A DNA stretch of 5,889 nucleotides from Planctomycetaceae bacterium (GCA_947453125.1 CANGGC010000198.1:1-5889), one strand, 5' to 3'; counted from the first letter of the stretch, positions 1 through 5,206 are shown. A program made the numbers and translations. Notes: a model not told the origin generated them from the letters alone.

Positions 1-59
1 CCGATCCGGAGGCGACGGCGGTTCTTGTTGATGCCCTGATTGACGTCATTGACCTTCAT
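1..59 (-). CDS. rplO: 50S ribosomal protein L15, first 19 codons (3' end outside window)
   Basis: L15 is a 50S protein with a long N-terminal arm that threads into 23S rRNA. The window shows only the start: MKVNDVNQGINKNRRRLRI, followed by a codon beginning GG. The pattern of a short N-terminal segment, then a basic run and R-x-G, matches the L15 start in which (K/R)RxGRG leads into the Gly-rich arm. Its place after rpsE, the canonical position when rpmD is missing, and an AGAGGG site 7 nt upstream support the call. The secY gene would be expected next but lies outside the window. Confidence 0.85.
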   Translation of the reverse strand, partial: MKVNDVNQGINKNRRRLRI

Positions 60-195
60 CGAATCGCCCTCTGCTCAAAGCCCTTTGAACACACCAACCG
101 GGTGCGTCCGACAAGCCCAATTTTGTAAAGCCGGCGGAACCACTGCCGCACCGCTCCTACCACGACCGCCACCGCCGCCTGCCCGCCACAGGCGA
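60..195 (-). other. rpsE-rplO spacer lacking rpmD, with G-rich start
   Basis: This 136-nt gap is where rpmD (L30, about 60 codons) usually lies; it is too short for that gene and no L30-like frame is seen. Just after the rpsE stop the transcript is G-rich, with repeated GGCGG and GGTGG runs (about 151-193) that could form a two-tier G-quadruplex. Nearer rplO a 14-nt palindrome, TCAAAGCCCTTTGA (75-88), can form a small hairpin. Confidence 0.55.
67..72 (-). promoter_or_regulatory. Ribosome binding site of rplO
   Basis: AGAGGG, 7 nt before the ATG at 59. It supports that short edge ORF as a real gene start. Confidence 0.7.
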
Positions 196-726
196 TCAGG
201 AGAGCGTCACGCCTCGCAACCGCTCGACCTCACTCCTCGTTCTCAGTTGCTTCAAACCGTCCAACGCCGCCTTAACGAGATTGACAGGGTTGGTCGACCC
301 GTGCGCCTTGGTGAGGACGTCGCGGATACCGGCAGACTCACAGACCGCCCGTACCGCGGCTCCGGCGATAATCCCAGTGCCGGGACTAGCGGGAAGGAGA
401 ATCACCTTCGCTGTGCCACTGTTCCCCTCGACACGGTGGGGAATTGTCCCGGCTTCGACGGGAACCTCAATGAGGTTCTTCATACCGTCCTTGATCGCTT
501 TCTCAACGGCCGGAGGGACTTCGTTGGCCTTGGCATAGCCACAGCCAACCTTGCCGCGGCCGTTTCCGACAACGACGAGCCCGGCAAAGCTGAATCGCCG
601 ACCACCCTTTACAACGGTGGCGCAACGTCGAACCTTGACCACCTTTTCGGCAAACTCACCGCCACGCTCCCCGCCGCGATTGTCGCGGGAGTCACCGCCA
701 CGGCCCTGACTGCTACTGGTCGACAC
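196..726 (-). CDS. rpsE: 30S ribosomal protein S5
   Basis: S5 lies at the 30S mRNA entry region with S3 and S4, affects decoding accuracy, and is a site of spectinomycin resistance changes. The protein is 176 residues. A Gly/Arg/Ser-rich N-terminus (1-23) precedes the S5 dsRNA-binding domain: FAEKVVKVRRCATVVKGGRR then FSFAGLVVVGNGRGKVGCGY. The C-terminal domain has IPHRVEGNSGTAKVILLPAS, then PGTGIIAGAAVRAVCESAGI, DVLTKAHGSTNPVNLVKAAL and an ending ERLRGVTLS. The start is GTG at 726; no in-frame ATG lies between it and the upstream stop at 772-774. Its binding site is weak (GGAG 11 nt upstream), and a better site serves a short ORF overlapping this start. The stop is TGA. Confidence 0.96.
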   Translation of the reverse strand: MSTSSSQGRGGDSRDNRGGERGGEFAEKVVKVRRCATVVKGGRRFSFAGLVVVGNGRGKVGCGYAKANEVPPAVEKAIKDGMKNLIEVPVEAGTIPHRVEGNSGTAKVILLPASPGTGIIAGAAVRAVCESAGIRDVLTKAHGSTNPVNLVKAALDGLKQLRTRSEVERLRGVTLS

Positions 727-775
727 GGTCTTCGATGCTCCGGATGGTTTGGCTGGTTGTCGTCTTGTCCCTCAT
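713..775 (-). CDS. Possible 20-residue upstream ORF overlapping the rpsE start
   Basis: An ATG at 775 has GGGAG (782-786) six nt upstream, the best-placed binding site in this stretch. It opens a frame MRDKTTTSQTIRSIEDRVDQ that ends in TAG at 713-715. The rpsE GTG (726) lies inside it in the +1 frame. I do not recognise the peptide. It may be a leader ORF coupling translation to rpsE, or the true rpsE start if the sequence holds a single-base error. It may also be chance. Confidence 0.3.
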   Translation of the reverse strand: MRDKTTTSQTIRSIEDRVDQ

Positions 776-825
776 CACCCTCTCCCCGGAATCCCAAGGA
801 GGGCAAGATGACAGGACGGTGGTGA

Positions 826-1194
826 TCAGAACTCGAGGCCGGCTGCCCGCGCCGCATCGGCCAACGCGGCAACCCTGCCATGGTAACGGAACTCGCCCCG
901 ATCAAAGCATACTTTCTTAACGCCAGCGGCCTGGGCCCGCTCGGCGACGGCGCGACCGATCGCCTCAGCAGCCTGCTTGTTGCCGCCAAAACCGACCGCG
1001 TCGCGGATCTGCTTGTCGGCCGTACTCGCGGAAGCCAGCGTACGCCCCGTGGCATCGTCGATGATCTGGGCGTAAATGTGCTTGTGCGAGCGGAACACGG
1101 CCAGACGGGGCCGCTCCGCGGTGCCGCGGATATGCCGGCGGACACGGAAACGGCGGCGCATCCGCTGCCTGAGAATCGTGCGGGCGTGGTCCAT
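826..1194 (-). CDS. rplR: 50S ribosomal protein L18
   Basis: L18 binds 5S rRNA with L5 and anchors it in the central protuberance. Family blocks are GTAERPRLAVFRSHKHIYAQ, IIDDATGRTLASAST, a GGNKQAAEAIGRAVAERAQA helix, and the C-terminal signature FDRGEFRYHGRVAALADAAR ending in AGLEF. The start is uncertain. The ATG at 1194 gives 122 residues and a family-like N-terminus (MDHARTILRQRMRRRFRV), but has no binding site. A TTG at 1224 would give 132 residues, also without a site. The ATG at 1161 has AGG six nt upstream but gives only 111 residues and loses part of the basic N-terminus. Identity is not in doubt. The stop is TGA, 99 nt before the rpsE start. Confidence 0.95.
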   Translation of the reverse strand: MDHARTILRQRMRRRFRVRRHIRGTAERPRLAVFRSHKHIYAQIIDDATGRTLASASTADKQIRDAVGFGGNKQAAEAIGRAVAERAQAAGVKKVCFDRGEFRYHGRVAALADAARAAGLEF

Positions 1195-1260
1195 GGAAGC
1201 GTGACTGCGGGAGGTAGTGGACAAAAGACGTCAGAGGGGAAAACGTATCCCGTCGATCGA

Positions 1261-1806
1261 TTACTTCGTGACCGCTTTGCCGGCTTTGCGACGCACCTGC
1301 TCGCCCTCGTAGCGGATGCCCTTGCCCTTGTAGGGCTCCGGCTTCCGACGGGCACGAACTTCGGCTGCGAACTGTCCGACGAGATGCTTATCAATGCCCT
1401 TCACGACGATGTGCGTCTGATCGGGGCAGGTGACCGTAAGGCCGGAAGGAATCGGAAGCTGGAGTTCGTTGGCGAAACCAACGCGGAGCTGAAGTGTGTT
1501 TTTCTGGATTGCAGCGATGTAACCAACGCCGACAATCTCGAGCTTTTTCTCGTACCCCTTCGACACACCCTCAACCATGTTGGCAGCGAGGGCACGAGTG
1601 AGTCCGTGCACGGCGCGAGAAGTGCGGTCATCAGCGCTGCGTGTCACCTTGAGGTGGCCGTCCGCCGGATCGACCCCGACCTTCACCGCCGGATGTACCT
1701 TGTGTTCGAGCTTTCCGAGCGGACCTTCTACCTTGAGCGTAGCGCCATCAACGGCCACCTTGACGCCCTTGGGAATCTCCACTGGAGCTTTGCCGATTCG
1801 CGACAT
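1261..1806 (-). CDS. rplF: 50S ribosomal protein L6
   Basis: L6 is a two-domain 50S protein at the base of the L7/L12 stalk near the sarcin-ricin loop. It has 181 residues (family about 177-180). The N-terminus MSRIGKAPVEIPKGVKVAVD is typical, followed by GPLGKLEHKVHPAV, an RAVHGLTRALAANMVEGVSK helix, and in the second domain VGVGYIAAIQ and FANELQLPIPSG. The C-terminal signature PEPYKGKGIRYEGEQVRRKA is intact. The ATG at 1806 fits the family and has AAAGG at 1815-1819. The stop is TAA. A 66-nt gap separates it from the preferred rplR start. Confidence 0.98.
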   Translation of the reverse strand: MSRIGKAPVEIPKGVKVAVDGATLKVEGPLGKLEHKVHPAVKVGVDPADGHLKVTRSADDRTSRAVHGLTRALAANMVEGVSKGYEKKLEIVGVGYIAAIQKNTLQLRVGFANELQLPIPSGLTVTCPDQTHIVVKGIDKHLVGQFAAEVRARRKPEPYKGKGIRYEGEQVRRKAGKAVTK

Positions 1807-1807
1807 G

Positions 1808-1932
1808 ACCTCGACCTTTCGTTGCTCAACCAGCCCGCACTCGGTATCCCGTCCCGCTCATTTTAAACACCCAACAGTCCTTGACTCCCACAGCCCCCGC
1901 CACATGGGCGGAAAACTTGGAGTTGTCGAGGT
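1808..1932 (-). repeat. Inverted repeat bracketing the rpsH-rplF spacer
   Basis: GTCGAGGT at 1925-1932 and its exact complement ACCTCGAC at 1808-1815 bracket almost the whole 131-nt spacer. In the mRNA the first arm lies 5 nt after the rpsH stop and the second lies between the rplF Shine-Dalgarno (AAAGG, 1815-1819) and its ATG. Pairing would block rplF initiation. An 8-bp match in a region of this size has a modest chance of being accidental. Confidence 0.35.
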
Positions 1933-1937
1933 GCCGC

Positions 1938-2333
1938 TCACCACAGTTCGCAGAGCACTTCTCCGCCGAGCTTCCGCTGCCGAGCCTCTCGGTCACTAAC
2001 CACGCCGCTACTCGTCGACAGGATGGAAATCCCGAGGCCGCCGAGAATTGGACGAAGACGAACCGAACGACTGTACACACGGCGGCCAGGAGAGCTCACC
2101 CGCCGAATGTGGCGGATGAGACGCTCACCGTTCGGGCCGTACTTCAGCTCGATCTGCAGCTTTGCAGCAGGCTCAGCTTCCACTTCCTTCCAGTCCCAGA
2201 TGTACCCTTCACGCTTGAGTACGTCCGCCACGCCGCGCTTCACCTTGGAGCTTGGAATCTCCACGATAGCGCGTTCGACGCGCACCGCGTTGCGGATGCG
2301 GGTGAGCATGTCGGCGATGGGATCGGTCATCAT
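1938..2333 (-). CDS. rpsH: 30S ribosomal protein S8
   Basis: S8 binds helix 21 of 16S rRNA, is essential for 30S platform assembly, and in E. coli is the translational repressor of the spc operon. The protein is 131 residues, the family length. It begins MMTDPIADMLTRIRNAVRVE and contains IPSSKVKRGVADVLKREGYI, LKYGPNGERLI, and the C-terminal signature GLGISILSTSSGVVSDREAR followed by GGEVLCELW. Two adjacent ATGs occur (2333 and 2330); AAAGGG at 2344-2349 is 10 nt from the first and 13 from the second, so I chose the first. The open frame continues to 2432 but that part is not S8. It lies 109 nt after rpsN and 131 nt before rplF. Confidence 0.97.
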   Translation of the reverse strand: MMTDPIADMLTRIRNAVRVERAIVEIPSSKVKRGVADVLKREGYIWDWKEVEAEPAAKLQIELKYGPNGERLIRHIRRVSSPGRRVYSRSVRLRPILGGLGISILSTSSGVVSDREARQRKLGGEVLCELW

Positions 2334-2442
2334 GTCGAGAGAACCCTTTCGGAACTGTGAACCCTGCCAGCGAATCCTTCTATCTACCGCGCCCCTGCTG
2401 ACCATGGCCGCCACATCGGACCGCCACGGCACAGACCGGTCG

Positions 2443-2628
2443 TCACCAACTTGCCTTCTTCACACCGGGGATATTTCCCTGATCGGCGAGCTTCCGGAAA
2501 CAGATCCGGCAGAGCCCGAACTTGCGGTAAACAGCCCGAGGCCGACCGCAGAGCATGCAACGCTGCACCTTGCGGGTCGAGAACTTCGGAGGCCGCTTGG
2601 CCATCGCGATCTTTGACTTGCTTGCCAT
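2443..2628 (-). CDS. rpsN: 30S ribosomal protein S14, zinc-binding type
   Basis: S14 sits in the 30S head with S3 and S10 and is added late in assembly. This is the short zinc (C+) form, 61 residues: MASKSKIAMAKRPPKFSTRK, then CMLCGRPRAVYRKFGLCRIC, ending in GNIPGVKKASW. The cysteines C24, C27, C40 and C43 make the zinc site. The start at 2628 gives the exact family length; the upstream in-frame ATG at 2664 adds 12 residues that do not match the family. No strong Shine-Dalgarno is present (GGA about 10 nt upstream). Being inside the spc operon, this is likely the main S14; some bacteria also have a zinc-free copy elsewhere, which cannot be judged here. Confidence 0.97.
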   Translation of the reverse strand: MASKSKIAMAKRPPKFSTRKVQRCMLCGRPRAVYRKFGLCRICFRKLADQGNIPGVKKASW

Positions 2629-2644
2629 AGATGATTCCAACGAA

Positions 2645-2660
2645 GGCCGCAGGTACGGCC
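2645..2660 (-). repeat. Small hairpin upstream of rpsN
   Basis: GGCCG (2645-2649) and CGGCC (2656-2660) form a perfect 5-bp stem with a 6-nt loop, 16 nt before the rpsN start. Since rpsN has only a weak binding site, the hairpin might affect initiation. A stem this short is common in GC-rich DNA. Confidence 0.3.
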
Positions 2661-2736
2661 GCAAATGATCACCCCAGGACCCAAAGTTGCGACAGTGACT
2701 GCCGCGTCCATGAGCCGCTCACGATCCACCGTGCCA

Positions 2737-3366
2737 CTACGCCGCGGCACCCTCATCGCCATCCTTCTTCAACGGTACGCCCATCGCCCGTAGGAACTGC
2801 CTCGCTTCGTCGTCGTTCTTTGCCGACGTAACGAGCGTGATGTTCATTCCCTGCGGCCGAGTGTACTTGTCCGGATTGATCTCCGGGAAAACCATCTGCT
2901 CAGAAAGTCCGAGGCTGTAGTTGCCGTGGCCGTCGAATGCCGTGCTGGAGAGCCCGCGGAAGTCGCGAACACGTGGCAGAGCCAAAGACACGAGCCGATC
3001 AAGAAACTCGTACATCCGCCGACCGCGAAGCGTGACCTTGCATCCGATGGGGAGATTCTCGCGGAGCTTAAAACCAGAGACGGCGGCCTTGGACAGCGTG
3101 GCAATCGGCTTCTGTCCCGTCACCTGAGTGAGAGCGCTAATCGCCTCTTCGAGATACTTCTTTTCAGTGACGGCCACCCCGACGCCCATGTTCACCACGA
3201 TCTTCTCAAGCCTTGGAATCGCGTGTGCGTTGGTGCGATCGAGCGCCTTGCTCAGGGCAGGCTGCACCGTCTTGAGATAGTGCTCGAGCATACGCGGCGT
3301 CTCGAGCACGCCGGTCGCTTCCGGGGCACCCTTTTCGACTTCACTCGCTTTGGTTTTCTTCGCCAT
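2737..3366 (-). CDS. rplE: 50S ribosomal protein L5
   Basis: L5 binds 5S rRNA in the central protuberance and contacts S13 and P-site tRNA. Family blocks are clear: MLEHYLKTVQPAL, then IPRLEKIVVNMGVG, TGQKPIATLSKAAVSGFKLR, the GCKVTLRGRRMYEFLDRL region, and the C-terminal segment FPEINPDKYTRPQGMNITLV. The chosen ATG at 3366 gives 209 residues, about 25-30 more than usual, because of an N-terminal Lys/Glu/Ala-rich extension (MAKKTKASEVEKGAPEATGV). It has AAGGA 8 nt upstream. The ATG at 3291 would give 184 residues, near the family length, but has no binding site. A longer frame to 3429 is not L5-like. The stop is TAG; rpsN follows after 108 nt. Confidence 0.96.
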   Translation of the reverse strand: MAKKTKASEVEKGAPEATGVLETPRMLEHYLKTVQPALSKALDRTNAHAIPRLEKIVVNMGVGVAVTEKKYLEEAISALTQVTGQKPIATLSKAAVSGFKLRENLPIGCKVTLRGRRMYEFLDRLVSLALPRVRDFRGLSSTAFDGHGNYSLGLSEQMVFPEINPDKYTRPQGMNITLVTSAKNDDEARQFLRAMGVPLKKDGDEGAAA

Positions 3367-3505
3367 CGCAACCGTCCTTTTTATTGTCCTGTCCGTCGCC
3401 CCGAGGATCCCCGGAGCCCATCTCAACAACCGTTTCAGCGGACCCCGACGTCAACCATCTCGGCAGCCGCCAGGCCTCATTCCAACCGCCCAAGGCGACT
3501 ATCCA
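3367..3505 (-). other. rplX-rplE spacer, possible regulatory leader of the spc half
   Basis: This 139-nt gap has no recognisable protein. In E. coli the S8 repressor binds mRNA around the rplE start, so this is where an autoregulatory structure would be expected. I can see a GGATCC-centred imperfect hairpin (CCGAGGATCCCCGG on the plus strand, near 3400-3414), but I cannot show an S8-like site by eye. The rplE Shine-Dalgarno AAGGA (3375-3379) lies at its downstream end. Confidence 0.3.
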
Positions 3506-3844
3506 TCACTTAGCCGCTTTCGCCGCCCTGATCTTGCCGTTGTCTGCGCCGCACTTCTTGCATGCCCGCACCCGTCCACCGTCGGCCAGCACCTTAACGC
3601 CCAGACGCGCCCCCTTGTCACAGGAGGCGCAGACAACGAGGACGTTGGAAGCGTCGATCGGCATTTCCTTGCTCAGCCGCCCCCCTTGGGGATTCTTTTG
3701 GCTGCGGCGCATATGGCGGTAGACGAGGTTCACGCCTTCCACCACGATTTTGCCGTCTGCGCGACGAACAGATAACACCTTGGCACGAGTGCCCTTGGCA
3801 TTGCCCGTTTTCACCTCAACCATGTCGCCGGATCGGATCAACAT
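3506..3844 (-). CDS. rplX: 50S ribosomal protein L24, zinc-ribbon form
   Basis: L24 starts 50S assembly by binding the 5' region of 23S rRNA, and in the mature subunit lies near the exit tunnel. The protein has 112 residues. An N-terminal KOW motif (about residues 5-31: SGDMVEVKTGNAKGTRAKVL) is followed by VVEGVNLVYRHMRRSQKNPQ, the classic L24 core. The C-terminal part has two CxxC pairs, C72/C75 (CASC) and C95/C98 (CKKC), which should form a zinc ribbon as in many bacterial L24 proteins. A short Lys/Ala tail follows. The ATG at 3844 overlaps the rplN stop by one base, with GAGGTGG at 3849-3855 as binding site. The stop TGA is followed by a 139-nt spacer. Confidence 0.97.
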   Translation of the reverse strand: MLIRSGDMVEVKTGNAKGTRAKVLSVRRADGKIVVEGVNLVYRHMRRSQKNPQGGRLSKEMPIDASNVLVVCASCDKGARLGVKVLADGGRVRACKKCGADNGKIRAAKAAK

Positions 3845-4212
3845 CAGACCACCTCGCTCGCCAAACTGACGATTTTCATGAAATTACGATCCCGCAACTC
3901 ACGGGCGACGGCACCGAAGATACGCGTGCCCTTCGGATTCTTGTCATTGTCAATGATAACGCAGGCATTGGTGTCAAACCGCACGTAGCTGCCGTCATCA
4001 CGACGGGTAGGCTGCTTGCAGCGAACGATGACGGCCTTGACGACCGCCTTCTTCTTCACGTCGCTGCCTGGGATGACGCTCTTGACGCTGCACACAATAA
4101 TGTCACCAATACCGGCAGTTCGCTTCTTGCTTCCGCCGAGCACCTTGAAGCACATGACTTCCTTCGCGCCAGTATTGTCCGCAACGACCAACCGCGATTG
4201 CATCTGGATCAT
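3844..4212 (-). CDS. rplN: 50S ribosomal protein L14
   Basis: L14 is a highly conserved 50S protein that binds 23S rRNA and forms intersubunit bridges with the 30S; the silencing factor RsfS docks on it in many bacteria. At 122 residues it has the standard length. Recognisable segments are MIQMQSRLVVADNTGAKEVM at the N-terminus, FKVLGGSKKRTAGIGDII, the signature region DGSYVRFDTNACVIIDN, and GTRIFGAVARELRDRNFMKI near the end. The MIQMQSRL start resembles planctomycete L14 as I remember it. It overlaps rpsQ by 4 nt and rplX by 1 nt (TGATG), so rpsQ, rplN and rplX form the only tightly packed block in the window. Confidence 0.98.
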   Translation of the reverse strand: MIQMQSRLVVADNTGAKEVMCFKVLGGSKKRTAGIGDIIVCSVKSVIPGSDVKKKAVVKAVIVRCKQPTRRDDGSYVRFDTNACVIIDNDKNPKGTRIFGAVARELRDRNFMKIVSLASEVV

Positions 4213-4571
4213 GTCGAGGCTCCTTCCCCGGCCTTACGACCGGTCGCCGACGCTTCCTCGGCCTTGGCGGCCGACTCGTTGAATTGGGTCGCGCGGGCAC
4301 CGCTCCGCAGCGATGCCACGTCGACGGCAGTGCTTTTGGTAACGACGCGAACGAGTTCCCAACGCTTCAGCCGACTGCGCGGGCGGCACTCGATGATCTC
4401 GACAAGATCGCCCGGCCCCGACGTCTCATCCTCGTCGTGAACGTGGCAAATCGTCCGCCTGTGGAGGATGCGGCCGTACTTGTTGTGCCGCACCACCCGC
4501 GGAATCTCGACCCGCCGCGTCTTGCTCGACGCGGCACTGGTCACCGTGCCTGTTTCCACTCGCCTTGGCAT
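4209..4571 (-). CDS. rpsQ: 30S ribosomal protein S17 with C-terminal tail
   Basis: S17 is a primary 16S rRNA-binding protein with an OB fold, needed early in 30S assembly. The family core fills residues 1-79: MPRRVETGTVTSAASSKTRR, then HNKYGRILHRRT, the HDED motif at 45-48, GPGDLVEIIECRP at 52-64, and LKRWELVRVV. The usual length is about 80-90 residues; this one is 120 because of a tail rich in Ala, Ser, Lys and Glu (80-120). The start at 4571 fits the family and has AGGAAG at 4577-4582. Its TGA overlaps the rplN start in an ATGA, giving a 4-nt overlap and tight translational coupling. The tail has no recognised domain. Confidence 0.96.
   Translation of the reverse strand: MPRRVETGTVTSAASSKTRRVEIPRVVRHNKYGRILHRRTICHVHDEDETSGPGDLVEIIECRPRSRLKRWELVRVVTKSTAVDVASLRSGARATQFNESAAKAEEASATGRKAGEGAST
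4220..4225 (-). promoter_or_regulatory. Ribosome binding site of rplN
   Basis: AAGGAG, 7 nt before the rplN ATG and inside the end of rpsQ. This strong site supports the ATG at 4212 and the 4-nt overlap. Confidence 0.75.
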
Positions 4572-4594
4572 GACTTCTTCCTGTCTGACTTCTT
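4572..4594 (-). repeat. Short direct repeat over the rpsQ ribosome binding site
   Basis: AAGAAGTCA occurs twice with a 15-nt period (plus-strand 4571-4579 and 4586-4594), each preceded by a GGAA or GGAAA run. The downstream copy ends in the rpsQ start codon and includes the Shine-Dalgarno AGGAAG (4577-4582). It looks like a small tandem duplication of the initiation region, though purine-rich sites repeat easily by chance. Confidence 0.4.
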
Positions 4595-4668
4595 TCCGCC
4601 CGTCTCAGATCCCCGTCCCCGAAATCCCTACTCACCAGCGCCCAGCCATGAACCGGGCAGCCCGACTG

Positions 4669-5043
4669 TCACTCGCCGCTCTGCGTCTGTTTTTTGAACT
4701 GCCGACGACCGGCAACACCAGCCTTACCCGGCGCCTGAATCTTCGCCCGGCCAATGGCCCGCTTCTTCTTGGCGTGCTTGTCATGAAGAGCAGCGTCGTG
4801 ATCGGCTTTTGATTCACCAGGAGCCCCATCCGGCCCAGCCGCAGGAACCACCAAGGTTCCGCGCTGCGTCAATATGGTCTGGCAGCGAGCGATCGCCCGC
4901 CGCTGCTTTCGCACATCCGAAGGCGAAGCAAGCTTCTCCGTCTGGGCCTGCAATCGGAGTTTGAACAGCGTCTCGGCTGAGTCCTTCCAGACCAGCCGAA
5001 TCTGTTCGTCGCTCATCTCTCGAAGTTCACGAACTTTGCTCAT
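4669..5043 (-). CDS. rpmC: 50S ribosomal protein L29 with long C-terminal tail
   Basis: L29 lies at the polypeptide exit of the 50S subunit next to L23. Residues 1-62 are the complete two-helix family core: KVRELREMSDEQ, then ETLFKLRLQAQTEKLASPSD, then VRKQRRAIARCQTIL. The family usually ends here at about 60-70 residues, but this protein has 124. The tail (63-124) starts with a Pro/Gly/Ala linker and continues with a Lys/Arg/Ala-rich stretch (DKHAKKKRAIGRAKIQ) that is probably disordered and RNA-binding. The start at 5043 is chosen because the family begins just before ELRE; longer in-frame starts add non-family sequence. No strong Shine-Dalgarno is seen before it. It follows a 163-nt gap and precedes rpsQ by 97 nt. 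The stop is TGA. Confidence 0.93.
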   Translation of the reverse strand: MSKVRELREMSDEQIRLVWKDSAETLFKLRLQAQTEKLASPSDVRKQRRAIARCQTILTQRGTLVVPAAGPDGAPGESKADHDAALHDKHAKKKRAIGRAKIQAPGKAGVAGRRQFKKQTQSGE

Positions 5044-5206
5044 GTCTGCCGCCCGGGAGAAATGCACTGCCAACAAAAAATTACCGCAGCTACCGCCCGG
5101 GCCCCTGCCCGGAATCCGCCCGCCCACCGTCATCTGGCACCAACACCGCCGAGCCGATATGCAATGAAGACGAGGCCACGTCCACCCTGGATCCGAGCCC
5201 CCATTG
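5044..5206 (-). other. rplP-rpmC spacer with GC hairpin and T6 run
   Basis: This 163-nt stretch is the longest non-coding gap in the window, at a junction that is tight in many bacteria. No conserved protein is encoded. A perfect 6-bp inverted repeat, CCGGGC (5097-5102) and GCCCGG (5107-5112) with a 4-nt loop, is followed on the transcribed strand 16 nt later by TTTTTT (5075-5080). The hairpin is too far from the T run for a standard intrinsic terminator. It could be an attenuation or mRNA processing element, or chance in GC-rich DNA. The upstream extension of the rpmC frame to 5133 is not L29-like. Confidence 0.4.

Noticed and set aside
40..825. Plus-strand open frame of 261 codons across rpsE and its flanks
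   Set aside because: Antisense to rpsE; composition is low-complexity Pro/Arg/Thr and no family is recognisable.
609..1394. Minus-strand frame of 261 codons overlapping rplF, rplR and rpsE
   Set aside because: It runs out of frame through three well-identified ribosomal genes and is rich in Ser, Arg and Pro, typical of an off-frame reading.
880..1866. Long plus-strand open frame of 328 codons
   Set aside because: It lies exactly antisense to rplR and rplF, shows no recognisable domain, and is the expected shadow of GC-rich genes.
1897..1911. CCGCC/GGCGG hairpin in the rpsH-rplF spacer as a terminator
   Set aside because: On the transcribed strand the T run lies before the stem and not after it, and rplF and later genes must be transcribed through it.
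2334..2432. Longer rpsH product starting at 2432
   Set aside because: The extra 33 residues do not resemble S8, whose family start is at MTDPIADML.
3449..3454. TTGACG on the minus strand in the rplX-rplE spacer as a promoter -35 box
   Set aside because: No acceptable -10 element is seen at 16-18 nt downstream; the match alone is weak.
2926..3513. Plus-strand open frame of 195 codons across rplE
   Set aside because: Antisense to rplE, rich in His and Arg with no domain; a shadow frame.
5044..5133. Longer rpmC product starting at 5133
   Set aside because: The added 30 residues are Gly/Pro-rich and unlike the L29 family, which begins close to the ELRE motif.
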